Assembly (NCBI RefSeq): GCF_000016285.1
Contig: NC_011989.1
Coordinates: forward strand, 1,615,001-1,679,000
Direction of reading: 5' to 3'
Origin: Allorhizobium ampelinum S4
GTDB taxonomy: Bacteria; Pseudomonadota; Alphaproteobacteria; Rhizobiales; Rhizobiaceae
Length of the DNA: 64,000 bases
Shown: positions 32,486 through 41,489 of the stretch, one piece after another
Layout: each line of letters begins with the position of its first letter
Numbering within the stretch: position 1 is the stretch's first letter
The notes under the pieces: generated by a model
What the model was told of the DNA's origin: nothing
What the model saw: the letters and a program-made list of their open reading frames with translations, nothing else
The model's database searches: none
Program-made: the position numbers and the translations under genes

Positions 32486-32868
32486 CAGACGGAAAAGTGG
32501 CAACGCCACCGAAATACAATATCAACACCTGGATCAATCTCACGACGCTGGTCAGCATCATCGCTGGCGGCGGCTATGCCTGGGCGCAAACCAATAGTGA
32601 CATTGACGAGCTGAAACGCTGGCGGGTTGCCGTAGAAGGTCGGCTCGGCAATGCCGATGGCAAGATAGAAGAGCGCTTCAAGGTCAACGAGGTAGAGCTG
32701 CGCAAGCTTGATAACCTGTCCTACCGCGTCACCGTTGCCGAGCAATCCGCCACATCGATCTCACAGGCCATCAAGGAACTGCAAATTACGGCCAGCGGGC
32801 AAAGCGGGGATTTGCGGGTAATGCGGGAAATCTTGCAGCGAATCGAGGCCGCGCAAAAGCAACGCTGA
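32482..32868 (+). CDS. Single-helix membrane protein with coiled coil in the lysis cassette
   Basis: About 128 residues from a GTG that overlaps the previous stop (GTGA). It has one hydrophobic segment (LTTLVSIIAGGGYAW) after residue 15 and then a charged coiled coil (DELKRWRVAVEGRLGNADG through LQRIEAAQKQR). This is typical of the small rhizobial phage protein found near lysis genes, perhaps a holin or a lysis timing factor. It is the last gene before the strong terminator. Confidence 0.65.
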   Translation: MTDGKVATPPKYNINTWINLTTLVSIIAGGGYAWAQTNSDIDELKRWRVAVEGRLGNADGKIEERFKVNEVELRKLDNLSYRVTVAEQSATSISQAIKELQITASGQSGDLRVMREILQRIEAAQKQR

Positions 32869-32877
32869 ATCCAGAAG

Positions 32878-32904
32878 GCCGGAAGATCGCTCTTCCGGCT
32901 TTTT
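32878..32904 (+). terminator. Rho-independent terminator of the phage late operon
   Basis: GCCGGAAGA (32878-32886) pairs exactly with TCTTCCGGC (32891-32899) across a TCGC loop and is followed by five Ts. It closes the phage late and lysis transcription unit. Confidence 0.9.
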
Positions 32905-32963
32905 ATGTCACTTGGCAACGGGTAGCTGCGGCCTCACGGCTACTACGGTGGGCCTAGATTAGC

Positions 32964-34505
32964 TTACTGTTCGGCTTGGCACGATTTGGCATCGTTGCCG
33001 CACTTTTGCCTGCGCAGGCCGACTGCTTCAGCCTCGATCAAAAAATAAGGCTGCGTTTCAAAACCATTTAACCGTACCATCTCTGGAAGTAACCTCTCGA
33101 GAACATGCGCCGCTGTTCCGTCAAGCTGCCCTTGTTCAGGCCCGAAAAGATTTTCTAGTGCATCATATTCGAGAACACTGGCGAGTGCCTTTACCCTGTA
33201 AAAAGCCATGGAACCGGCCGCATATGCACCTAGTGCCTCAAAACTACATTCCAAACGAAGTTTTTGTGCGATGTAACGGATGGCGTCTTTATTTTTTTCT
33301 TCTTCCGTAAAGTGCTTAATCATGCAGAAATTTTCTGGGTACATCATGCCCATATCGTCCCGATCTTGGAATTGATCGATTATACCTTTCAGCAAAGGCT
33401 CGTATCCAATTGTTTGATCGAAGAGATACCGACGCCAGTTGTCACCCCATGTAATATGCGGGCTTTTCTTCGTGTGAAGATGCAAAACCAAATCTGACTT
33501 TCGCCATATCGGGCTGGCATCAATAAGAAAAGGCGCAATGTCGCGGCCTCTGTTCTCGACCACGAGAATGTGGGTATTTTGCCGCTGATTGAAGTCGACC
33601 AGAAGATTCTCCACTACCTTTGCATCACTCTCATTGCAAACAGTTACCACGAGGTAGAACGGCAGCGTCAAACACTGAAGCCGATCAGCGATCTCATTGA
33701 ACAATTCAACATAAAAACAATGGACATGAATACAGAGGCTCAATTGCAAAGCCACCGTATTCGAAGAATCTATGGTTATGTCCTCGGCGAACGGTGGTTT
33801 CGAAAATAACTGTACTCCTGGTCGGCTCTCCACGTTAGCCGGAAATTTCTGGCCCCCATCCATGCTCTCAATGCAATGCTGGAAAGGGTTTTGCCCGCGG
33901 CTAAGGCCATTAGCCTTACGATAGTAATACCCGTCAAAATCCGCCCGAGGCTGGCGATCCTCCGAAAAGCCCCAATGCATATAATGCATAAAGGCTCCAG
34001 CAGGTGTCATTGCGGTATCCGGGTATTCTTTTAAATAGAATTCAGCATCGAAAAAATCACGATATCGCGTCCATTTTTTACGTAATCTACGTCGCTCGGT
34101 CGAAGTGAATGAAACGGGTAAACACAGATCAGTCGCAATTCCGAAACACTCGATGTGACTTTGCCAAGCATAGGAGCCATAGAGCCGAATACAGGCCTGG
34201 GCGAGGTCAACGTTTAACGCCTCTAGGCGAGGATGGGCTTTCGAAAAAGCCTGAACATTAAAATATTGGAAAGGAGAGCGACCTTCCTTCCAGCCATTAG
34301 CGACGTAGTGGTAGATCGGGTCAATTCCAGAGGCATGAACGTCAATGTATGTATTTAAGTAAAAATCACGGTCAAAAAAAATTAAAGTGCTTTCTTTCTG
34401 TTTCCCGTATTTGCCAACTGTCTTCAATGAAAAAATAGAGTTCGCCACATTGAAAATGTGGCGAACTCTATTTAATTGAAATATAATAAATCTTATGAAA
34501 TTCAT
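32964..34505 (-). CDS. Rhamnan synthesis protein F (RgpF) family, with N-terminal repeat region
   Basis: A 513-residue protein. The C-terminal 320 residues have the RgpF pattern (LSLCIHVHCFYVELFNEIAD, NTHILVVENRGRDIAPFLID, DLVLHLHTKKSPHI, GMMYPENFCMI), known from rhamnose-glucose polysaccharide and O-antigen loci. The N-terminal 190 residues contain repeats of the form FD-FYL-YPD-NP-HY-GR (FDRDFYLNTYIDVHASGIDP; FDAEFYLKEYPDTAMTPAGA), shared with the protein at 37280-39301. AT-rich codons compared with the phage. It probably acts on a rhamnan together with the rfb operon; exact linkage is unknown. Confidence 0.82.
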   Translation of the reverse strand: MNFIRFIIFQLNRVRHIFNVANSIFSLKTVGKYGKQKESTLIFFDRDFYLNTYIDVHASGIDPIYHYVANGWKEGRSPFQYFNVQAFSKAHPRLEALNVDLAQACIRLYGSYAWQSHIECFGIATDLCLPVSFTSTERRRLRKKWTRYRDFFDAEFYLKEYPDTAMTPAGAFMHYMHWGFSEDRQPRADFDGYYYRKANGLSRGQNPFQHCIESMDGGQKFPANVESRPGVQLFSKPPFAEDITIDSSNTVALQLSLCIHVHCFYVELFNEIADRLQCLTLPFYLVVTVCNESDAKVVENLLVDFNQRQNTHILVVENRGRDIAPFLIDASPIWRKSDLVLHLHTKKSPHITWGDNWRRYLFDQTIGYEPLLKGIIDQFQDRDDMGMMYPENFCMIKHFTEEEKNKDAIRYIAQKLRLECSFEALGAYAAGSMAFYRVKALASVLEYDALENLFGPEQGQLDGTAAHVLERLLPEMVRLNGFETQPYFLIEAEAVGLRRQKCGNDAKSCQAEQ

Positions 34506-34512
34506 AAGACAA

Positions 34513-36945
34513 CTACACTCGCTTTAAGGCCTTGAATATACCGGTCCTTCTAGAGAACTTCGGATTGTAGTAGGGGGCATTGTCTAGCACCACCTGCCAT
34601 TTTTCTTTGAAAGCCACGTGTTCTTTAGCAAAGCGTGCAATCTTTTGAGGCTCAAGATCAGATGAACGGCTCAAGCTTTCTCTGTGCTCCAGTACGGTCT
34701 CCGCACGCCAAATGACTTTCTTACCCAGATTTCTTATTTTAAGGCACAGGTCAACGTCATTAAAAGCCACCCCAAAGTTTAATTCATCAAAACCTGATAC
34801 GGCCTGGAACACGTCCGATGAGCAAAGTAAACATGCGCCGGTAACAGCAGAAAGCTCTTGACTGCAAAGGCCTCTCCCCATGAAGCCAGGATCATGTGCT
34901 TCATGTCCTTTGTAAGGGTGATCAGCGATGCCACCGTTTACGCCAAGAATAATACCTGCGTGCTGGACGGTGCCATTTTCGTAAAGAAGTTTGCACCCAA
35001 CAGCACCAATGTCACTGCTACGTAATAATTCGCCGACAAGTTCCGTCAGCCACGTAGGATCACTGACAATCACGTCATTATTCATAAAAAGAAACGCATC
35101 TGCCTTCAAATTCTGAGCGGCTAAATTGTTTATCCTGGAATAGTTAAACGCGAAATTAGCATCCATCATCCTGACGTTATCTAATTTTTCTATCTCGTCT
35201 CTGAAACCGTCAGCCTCAATAGACAATGAAAAATTGTTAACGAGTATTATGTCGAAATTCTTATAATCCGTATTTTGCAAGATAGAATATACGCATTTGC
35301 GTGTCATATCTATTTGATCTTTAAACGGAATAATTATCGAAACTTTTTCACTTTTTTCTTTGTAATTTACAACGTAATTCGTCATGTTACCGCGAGAGGT
35401 AACCGATGCGGCGATGGAATTTCTGTCGACATACGCTTGAACAGCCGCGATCCCCGCTTTGATCGCGTACTCTTTATTGTCAATTGTGCTTGCAGTGCTG
35501 TTGGGCGTCTTTCTCCAATGATAAAGAATCTCGGGGATATGATAAATCCGGTTTTCTGGAATTATTTCAGAAAGCCTCAGCACAAAATCATGGTCCTGCG
35601 CACCGTTATATTTTGTATGAAGTTTTCCGGCCTTGCGGACCATTTCAGCACTGACAATCAAAAAGTGGCACACATAGTTCTGCGCCATCAAAAGCCGCAG
35701 GTTCCAGTCCGACTTAAGGTTCGGCTCTGAAAAATATCCCGCATCATCGATTTTATCTTCATCGCTATATACCAGCAATGCATCATTGGCGGCGAGAGCG
35801 TCGACCATAAATTGTATCGCGCAGAATTCTAGCAGGTCATCATGGTCGAAAAACGCGATCAAATCCCCTGAAGAATTCGCAATGGCTACATTGGTAGCCT
35901 CACTAATGTTTAAATTTTTCGTTGATTTAATTAATTTTACGCGAGCATCGCGACGTGCGAACTCGTCCAGTATAATATCAAGTTCTGGATCATTGCTGGC
36001 GTCGTCGACCAATACAAGTTCTATATTTTTATATGTCTGACATAGAACTGACTCAACAGCCATCTTGAAGTCGCGATATCGCGGACGATATACCGGGCAA
36101 ATGACGCTTACTAAAGGAGTGTTTTCTGACTTAAGTTCTGGAACTCGACGGTTCAAATCGTCAAAATACTCTACAGCCCAGTCATTGTAGCTATCTAAAG
36201 AAATATATGAATTTTCCGTATGTTCCGCAATTTTCAAATTTAGCTGCCACAGATCTGCTATGTTTTTATCTAGTGCTTTATGGATCAAACCGATCAAAGC
36301 GCCATCATCGTTACTAAGGCTAGTATATGTAATGGGCGAATTAGTCAGCGGCCATCCATCAGATACAGTTTTGACTTCTATGCGGACGTCCTGCTGTAAA
36401 AAGAAAGGAGGCAATGGATACGAAAACCCACACTCAGTATCGCCGTTCAAAATATGTGCGACATCAGGCCTGCGTTGATTCGCTATTACTTGCCCAACAA
36501 GCGACGAATTGCAGTAGATGGCCAGAGTTACCCCGCCTTTTTTCAAGGGGCGACCGTCGATATTTTCTAGAACCCAACCTGAAACAGTTCCGGCACTGAC
36601 TTTGTCGACATGACCGGAAAAACGAGATGGAGCATTGAAAACAATTTGGCTGCCTGATTGATTGGGAATCAGGCTGTTAAGTGAGACGCCAGTATCTGAT
36701 TTGATCTCAATTTTATGTGGTTGCCCGTCGCGATACGAATTGGGGACGGAGTAAGAAAATCCTGTAGGAATATTTATGTTGTGATAAGAGTTAACATCCT
36801 CACGCATAATATCACAAACGATTTCATTAGCATAGGATCCGTCTATGTAGACTTTAATACTCGAAGATCTTGCGCCCTTTACACCGAGAGACCATCCCCA
36901 CACCGTGCCACCATCAATTTTTTCGATAAAACCGATTTTTTTCAT
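34513..36945 (-). CDS. Large glycosyltransferase with two GT2 domains and N-terminal beta repeats
   Basis: An 810-residue protein. Residues 1-215 contain two beta-type repeats (GFIEKIDGGTVWGWSLGV; VSAGTVSGWVLENIDG). GT2 domain one spans about 275-500 (SVICPVYRPRYRDFKMAVES, the DDASND and FFDHDDLLEF acidic motifs) and GT2 domain two about 535-790 (VSIIIPFKDQIDMTRKCVYS, FLFMNNDVIV, GFDELNFGVAFNDVDLCLKI). Two active sites suggest it adds two sugars in turn, as in rhamnan or WsaF-type polymerases. It is seven bases from RgpF and the genes probably form an operon. The substrate is inferred to be rhamnose. Confidence 0.8.
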   Translation of the reverse strand: MKKIGFIEKIDGGTVWGWSLGVKGARSSSIKVYIDGSYANEIVCDIMREDVNSYHNINIPTGFSYSVPNSYRDGQPHKIEIKSDTGVSLNSLIPNQSGSQIVFNAPSRFSGHVDKVSAGTVSGWVLENIDGRPLKKGGVTLAIYCNSSLVGQVIANQRRPDVAHILNGDTECGFSYPLPPFFLQQDVRIEVKTVSDGWPLTNSPITYTSLSNDDGALIGLIHKALDKNIADLWQLNLKIAEHTENSYISLDSYNDWAVEYFDDLNRRVPELKSENTPLVSVICPVYRPRYRDFKMAVESVLCQTYKNIELVLVDDASNDPELDIILDEFARRDARVKLIKSTKNLNISEATNVAIANSSGDLIAFFDHDDLLEFCAIQFMVDALAANDALLVYSDEDKIDDAGYFSEPNLKSDWNLRLLMAQNYVCHFLIVSAEMVRKAGKLHTKYNGAQDHDFVLRLSEIIPENRIYHIPEILYHWRKTPNSTASTIDNKEYAIKAGIAAVQAYVDRNSIAASVTSRGNMTNYVVNYKEKSEKVSIIIPFKDQIDMTRKCVYSILQNTDYKNFDIILVNNFSLSIEADGFRDEIEKLDNVRMMDANFAFNYSRINNLAAQNLKADAFLFMNNDVIVSDPTWLTELVGELLRSSDIGAVGCKLLYENGTVQHAGIILGVNGGIADHPYKGHEAHDPGFMGRGLCSQELSAVTGACLLCSSDVFQAVSGFDELNFGVAFNDVDLCLKIRNLGKKVIWRAETVLEHRESLSRSSDLEPQKIARFAKEHVAFKEKWQVVLDNAPYYNPKFSRRTGIFKALKRV

Positions 36946-37279
36946 ATTAGTGCTGGACCTCGGGATTGTTTAGGTGATGCGAAGCTACGCTGAAGGCGGG
37001 TGAAGCAGTTGTTGAACCACTCCCATTTGGGAGATCTAGTTCCATCAATTTGGTTAGCGTGCGATCGGCTTTCTATGTCAAGGGCCCTAAGCTGTAAACC
37101 CTTGGTGAGATTTTTAGCGCCAATTTGCCCGATAGGCTTTCACACTCGCATTTCGATTGCTGGTCTAAATTTTGGCCCTGCAATAGGACGACATAGATGT
37201 GTGGTTACATTATGGAAACAGTTCTCGCCTCCACAGTTTGGGCACAGCTAAGAAAAATTTCGTTCATTGGCGGACCTTA
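36946..37279. other. 334-bp spacer between two glycan genes, no gene seen
   Basis: No supported reading frame on either strand and no clear terminator. It lies between the end of the coiled-coil sulfotransferase-like gene and the start of the GT2 gene, so the GT2/RgpF pair probably has its own promoter here. The stretch is AT-rich in parts. Confidence 0.4.
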
Positions 37280-39301
37280 TCAGATGTGAAAGATCGAACG
37301 TCCCTCATGCTGGCCGTGACGCAAAAAATGCTGAAGCGGGTTGATGTTCGCAACCTGAATATCTGGATAGGCTGCAAGATAAAATGCAGTGGAAAATTTC
37401 CTTGAAGGGTCTCTCCGTTCCTTCCAGCCGTTGATGTGGTAGTGCCATAGCGGATTGATTCCGGAATTGCGGATATCGTCGTATTGGGACAGATACCAAT
37501 GGGTATCAAAAAATGCGTTCGGCCAAAGGCCTTGCGAGAAGCCCGCCTTAACGAAGTGCAAAGCAGCATCTATTGGTGCAGAAGGCGGCGTGATAAGAGC
37601 GTTCTTGAGCTGACTGCAATAGAAATCAAAGTCAAATAAATCGCTTGCCAGCAATTTGCGAGCTAGGCGCTTGTCGGCTCCGGGATCAAGCTTACCAAAA
37701 AATGATTGCTCGAGCCGCTTTTTTGATGCCGCCAGCGCAGATTGAACATTTATCAAGTCCTCTTTCAGTCGAGTATTTTGCCCGTCTTGGCCTGCCAGTT
37801 CTTCCTGCAGTGCTTTGGTCTGTGCGTCTCGGCCTACCAGTTCTTCCTGCAGTGCTTTGGTCTGTGCGTCTCGGCCTGCCAGTTCTTCCCGCAGTTCTTT
37901 GGTCTGTGCGTCTCGGCCTGCTAGTTCCTCTCGCAACACGGTAACCTCCGACTCCCGGTTTACAAGGTCGTGCTGCAATACGTTGACTTGGGCCTCTAGT
38001 TTCGTCAGATCATGATCGCGCTGATCTCGATCTGCTTGTAGGTTAACGCAGGCCTCCATCGCTGTTTGTAGCTCGTCCGCGAGAACGTCGACCCGAGACA
38101 TCAGCTGTTGACATTCTGTCTGAGCGCTAGTTAGTTCCTCTTCGAGGCGTTGCCGGTCCTTATTGGCATGCTCTAGCGTTTCCTGAAGCTCCGCGATACG
38201 AGCGAGAGAGTGATTTGAGTTTTGCTCTATAGCATCGCGCTCAAGAATCAGTGTCTCAGAAGTCTGGCGTGCGGCTTCCAATTCAGTTTCAAGATGCTGC
38301 CTCTCATTCCTTACGTGTTCAAGTGTGCCTTCTAGCTCATTGAGCTTGTTTGTATGATGAGCGTCACTGTCATTTTGCGCATTTTGCAAGGCGTCGCGGT
38401 CTCGGACAGCCGCTTCCAAAGAGCGGTTTGTTTCCTCTATGCTGATTTCATATTCGATGAGCAGGCGACCGAAAATTGCACCTGAATTGTTGAATGCCTC
38501 TCTTACATCAGTCAGCGCTGTCCGCGCTGCCTTTGACTGTGGCGATTTAGAGAGTTCCTTTAAGGCTTCATAGGTTTCCATAGCCCAATGATTGACCTGC
38601 CGCAGTTGGGCAAAGGTTTTTTCTTCAGACGCATGGTGTTGTAAGTCTCGCGAGAGGAAATTTTCCACTTCAGCAATGGACCTATCCGAAAGGCGCGGCC
38701 AAGTGAGACCAGTTTCGGCTGAAATAGTATCGCATGTGCCACGCCAGTTGCCGAGGAAGTCTTGCCAGGTGAAAATGGCGCGTGGAAGATCTCTGGTTTC
38801 GGCCTCGGCATCCAGAACATGCCGCAGCCAGAGCATTATGACATGCGTCATGTGCATCTTGTTGCGGTAGTTCAACGATTTTGCCGTATCCCATGGAGAC
38901 CGCAAGGGCATAACGACATGAACTGTTTTCCCCATTCCCTCAAGAACCTGCCGCCAAAACGGAAAGAACCGACAGATGCGTGGGTCTTTAATAACTGGAA
39001 GCAAGGCCGTGTCGAACTCTTCAGCAAAAGCTTCTCTTGCTCTCGCTTGAAAACTCCGTGCGACGGTGCTGTTATACCAATCTGGATTGAATTCGCGCCA
39101 ATCATCCCACCGGGTCCCAGCAGACGCTAGAATTTCATCGTTTAGCTGGGCAATGACATTGGATTCAAAATAACCGCGCTCATTAAATGCGCTATTTGGC
39201 ATCAAGTGCTGAGGGGCGCCCCCTCCCAGCTTAACCAAGGTACCGGCAACCGAGCTTGTGCCGGTCCGATGCATACCCAGTACCATAACAACATCAGACA
39301 T
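37280..39301 (-). CDS. Sulfotransferase-like protein with long coiled coil and C-terminal repeats
   Basis: About 673 residues from ATG 39301, which has AGGGG upstream; ATG 39316 is also possible. Domain one (about 1-250) has the phosphosulfate-binding loop VVMVLGMHRTGTSSVAGTLV and later VMPLRSPWDTAKSLNYR, a sulfotransferase/P-loop fold. A long coiled coil follows (about 285-535), including 14-residue repeats (LREELAGRDAQTK and variants). The C-terminus holds three FD-YL-YPD-NPL-HY-GR repeats (WYLSQYDDIRNSGINPLWHY), also seen in RgpF. The protein may transfer sulfate to the glycan, or have a different nucleotide-linked function. Confidence 0.7.
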   Translation of the reverse strand: MSDVVMVLGMHRTGTSSVAGTLVKLGGGAPQHLMPNSAFNERGYFESNVIAQLNDEILASAGTRWDDWREFNPDWYNSTVARSFQARAREAFAEEFDTALLPVIKDPRICRFFPFWRQVLEGMGKTVHVVMPLRSPWDTAKSLNYRNKMHMTHVIMLWLRHVLDAEAETRDLPRAIFTWQDFLGNWRGTCDTISAETGLTWPRLSDRSIAEVENFLSRDLQHHASEEKTFAQLRQVNHWAMETYEALKELSKSPQSKAARTALTDVREAFNNSGAIFGRLLIEYEISIEETNRSLEAAVRDRDALQNAQNDSDAHHTNKLNELEGTLEHVRNERQHLETELEAARQTSETLILERDAIEQNSNHSLARIAELQETLEHANKDRQRLEEELTSAQTECQQLMSRVDVLADELQTAMEACVNLQADRDQRDHDLTKLEAQVNVLQHDLVNRESEVTVLREELAGRDAQTKELREELAGRDAQTKALQEELVGRDAQTKALQEELAGQDGQNTRLKEDLINVQSALAASKKRLEQSFFGKLDPGADKRLARKLLASDLFDFDFYCSQLKNALITPPSAPIDAALHFVKAGFSQGLWPNAFFDTHWYLSQYDDIRNSGINPLWHYHINGWKERRDPSRKFSTAFYLAAYPDIQVANINPLQHFLRHGQHEGRSIFHI
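37791..37937 (-). repeat. 42-bp tandem repeat (3.5 copies) in the coiled-coil gene
   Basis: Units begin at 37791, 37833 and 37875, with a partial one from 37917. Each codes for 14 residues ending in a variant of EELAGRDAQTKAL. The copies differ at only a few bases, so they are young and probably vary in number between strains. Confidence 0.85.
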
Positions 39302-39429
39302 GGCATTTCCCCTCATATTCCCACAAAGACTCCTATAAAGAACTTCCTAATTTTTTTTAACAACAAACTGCTAGATTAATTTGGCTTCCTTATCCCCATG
39401 GCCTTTGAACCGGCTGGCCCGCTGCTGGT

Positions 39430-39564
39430 TTATCGGACACTGACTTGGGCTAGTCCCACCTTGTTTTCAAATTCCATGGCGTTGAGATAGTCGAGTGTCG
39501 AATGGGAACGGTTTGGGTTGTAGTGGCGTTGAGTATAATCAAGCACGTCCGCCTTTGTATCGGC
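39430..39564 (-). pseudogene. IS3-family transposase remnant (C-terminal end)
   Basis: On the minus strand the last 45 codons read KADVLDYTQRHYNPNRSHST, then LDYLNAMEFENKVGLAQVSV and a stop at 39430-39432. This is the characteristic end of IS3-type OrfB transposases. A TGA cuts the frame at 39565-39567, and nothing recognisable continues upstream. The rest of the element has been lost, so it marks an old insertion beside the glycan genes. Confidence 0.8.
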
Positions 39565-39770
39565 TCACTCCAGGATTCTGGCAGCATTTTGATCCGGTAC
39601 TTCTTTTTGGATGATACTGCGTCGTTTGTCGTGGTTGTTCGTTTTTACGTGGGACACCTTATAGCTAACCGTTTGTTTTTTTGAGATATGCAATGGCCTC
39701 ATGTGGGACACAGGGGGCCCTAATTTTCAGTCTCTTCCCTCAAGGTTATATTCGTCTCGACCGCACCAAG

Positions 39771-39794
39771 AACCCGGCTTTAGGCCGGGTTTTT
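39771..39794 (+). terminator. Rho-independent terminator
   Basis: AACCCGGC (39771-39778) pairs with GCCGGGTT (39784-39791) across a TTTAG loop, followed by a run TTTTTCTTTTTT. No gene for it is visible on the plus strand, so it is probably a leftover of a lost gene. The IS1595 element lies 46 bp to its right. Confidence 0.8.
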
Positions 39795-39832
39795 CTTTTT
39801 TGTTCAACAGCCTAATTTTTTGACGTGTCTGG

Positions 39833-39865
39833 TTTCGGAGCGGCATTATGTAGCAAGTGCCACAA
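39833..39865 (+). repeat. Left target duplication and terminal inverted repeat of the IS1595-family element
   Basis: TTTCGGAG at 39833-39840 is the 8-bp target duplication, followed by the 25-bp left end starting CGGCATTATGTAGC at 39841 and running to 39865. It is an exact reverse complement of 42323-42347. Confidence 0.92.
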
Positions 39866-39917
39866 GATTCCGACGAGGTCAGGTGCTATTTCCTGAAGAG
39901 GTTCAGGAGTGGTGCGT

Positions 39918-40121
39918 ATGGCGGCAGATGTCGTTGAATTGAAGGATGAGTTGGGTGCGGAAACAGATCGGCTCCAGACGGCTCTCGCCAGCAGGTTCTC
40001 TGCCACCCTGGATGGCCTGTTGAAGCAGGGGCTTGTTCGTCATGCCGGAACTGTCGACGGAAGACGGCATCTATGGGAGGTCAACCGTCAGTCGGGTGGG
40101 ACGCCGCGCACCCAAACCTGA
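39918..40121 (+). CDS. Small passenger protein, winged-helix-like
   Basis: About 67 residues from ATG 39918, with AGGAG at 39905-39909; GTG starts lie just upstream. The segment LASRFSATLDGLLKQGLVRH, then GTVDGRRHLWEV, reads like a recognition helix and wing of a winged-helix protein. It ends inside the 3' end of the transposase gene, running opposite to it. Unknown function; it might regulate the transposon. Confidence 0.5.
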   Translation: MAADVVELKDELGAETDRLQTALASRFSATLDGLLKQGLVRHAGTVDGRRHLWEVNRQSGGTPRTQT

Positions 40122-41101
40122 TCTTGAATATTCGAGGCCGCCTCTTGCCAGTAGCCACACAGGTTCCTCGACGTCGGCTTTGACATGACTGTACGGAGGA
40201 CATCGGCGAACTGCCAGCGCAAGCCCATGTAGCGCGTATCCTCCTTCCACGCCAGCATTGCCATGTACCAGTCAAGGTACTTCATTGAGAAGCGATGATT
40301 GATGCCTTTATAGGCTTTCTCGACGCGGCTGAAGAAGCTCTCGATCACGTTCGAGTTCGTGCCGTCGTCCTCTTGATATTGGAGGCTGTGGTTTACGCGG
40401 TGCATGGAGACAAGGCCGACCAGATCGTCGTATGCCTTGTGCTCGTCGGCGATCAGGAGCGCCTTCGGATCGACATGTTTGGCGACAGCCGCCCAGGCAT
40501 CCTTGCCGTTCTCATCCATGATCACCCGTGTCAGCGTGCGGTTCGGGGCGTGCTTGTTCGCCTCTCTCAGCGCCAGGACGCACATGCGCTTGCCGTTCTG
40601 GTTCTCCCTCTTGCGTCCGTCCTTGCGATCTTCTTTCTTGTTCGCCTTGCGGAGAACGCCGCCGACGTACTTGCCGTCGATCTGCACCAGGCCCTGAAGC
40701 ATGACCGTGGTGCGACGCAGGCCGACAGCCTCACGAAGCTTCTGCAGCAGAACATAGGCCGTCTTGTACTGTGTGTTGAGCTTCCTGGTAAGGTGAAGAG
40801 CCGCCATGCCCTTGGCAGCCGTAATCTCCTCCCAGATCGCCATGATGATCTTCTTGAAAGATAGCTTCCGGTTGGCGAATACCGTTCCTGATGTTGCCGA
40901 AAACTCGGCGCGGCATTCCGCCTCCGAGCAACGAAATCGGCGTCGGCGAATGCTGTAAGGCTCCAAACATCCGCAACGCGGGCAGTTCGGTTTTCCGCCG
41001 TTGTCGGCCCATCTGAAGTCGACGAACAGCGCGTAGGCCTCATCCTCGGTTAACGCCCAGATCGCCTCCGGATCAAGGTTGCGGGCCTTCGGGTTCAGCA
41101 A
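40088..41101 (-). CDS. IS1595-family transposase
   Basis: A 337-residue transposase beginning with TTG at 41101 (no ATG in frame before it; the frame stays open upstream). The N-terminal zinc ribbon is NGGKPNCPRCGCLEPYSI, FRCSEAECRAEFSATS. The catalytic DDE-type core has Asp in LVQIDGKYVGGVLRK, Asp in LLIADEHKAYDD, and the Asn-Glu pair in NSNVIESFFSRVEKAYKGIN. It moves the whole element between its inverted ends. The domain order is normal and no decay is seen. Confidence 0.92.
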   Translation of the reverse strand: MLNPKARNLDPEAIWALTEDEAYALFVDFRWADNGGKPNCPRCGCLEPYSIRRRRFRCSEAECRAEFSATSGTVFANRKLSFKKIIMAIWEEITAAKGMAALHLTRKLNTQYKTAYVLLQKLREAVGLRRTTVMLQGLVQIDGKYVGGVLRKANKKEDRKDGRKRENQNGKRMCVLALREANKHAPNRTLTRVIMDENGKDAWAAVAKHVDPKALLIADEHKAYDDLVGLVSMHRVNHSLQYQEDDGTNSNVIESFFSRVEKAYKGINHRFSMKYLDWYMAMLAWKEDTRYMGLRWQFADVLRTVMSKPTSRNLCGYWQEAASNIQDQVWVRGVPPD

Positions 41102-41489
41102 TGGATGTTGTCCAAACCCTTCGCTGGGATCAGGCCATGCGCAGCGGTCGTATTTCGAACCTCCGGTCTCCTGCGGAGAAGGGGTCGTAGGAGTTCGGCT
41201 TCACGCTGGGAATGCGCTTCTGGAGCATGTTCAGATTTCCGTTCGATACGCATCACATAAGCAGACGTTCCGTCACTTGGGACGGATAAGAAAGGTCAGT
41301 GCTCTATTCATATCGATCTGAACATAGAGAACCCATACCAGGGTCGTTTACGCGAGTCGAGTCTTGGATAGTTTCTAACATAATCCCATCCTCCGCTCAC
41401 CAGAAGAAGATGGGATTATGCTGTCAATCCACCTTGCCACCGATTCCTGCCAGTAAATTTCAGTGATGATCTTGCGACCTCACTAAGAA
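41102..41489. other. 388-bp spacer in the transposon with a perfect 12-bp inverted repeat
   Basis: No gene seen. CATAATCCCATC (41380-41391) is an exact reverse complement of GATGGGATTATG (41410-41421) across an 18-base loop. The hairpin is AT-balanced, lacks a T-run and sits between the transposase promoter region and the antitoxin operator. It could be a terminator that insulates the two units, a regulator site, or the leftover of another element. Confidence 0.5.

Noticed and set aside
37791..37937. Possible CRISPR-like array
   Set aside because: The repeats are contiguous in-frame coding units of 42 bp with no spacers.
37645..37944. Plus-strand frame with repeated LPVLPAVLWSVRLG units
   Set aside because: It is only the antisense reading of the 42-bp coiled-coil repeat in the sulfotransferase-like gene.
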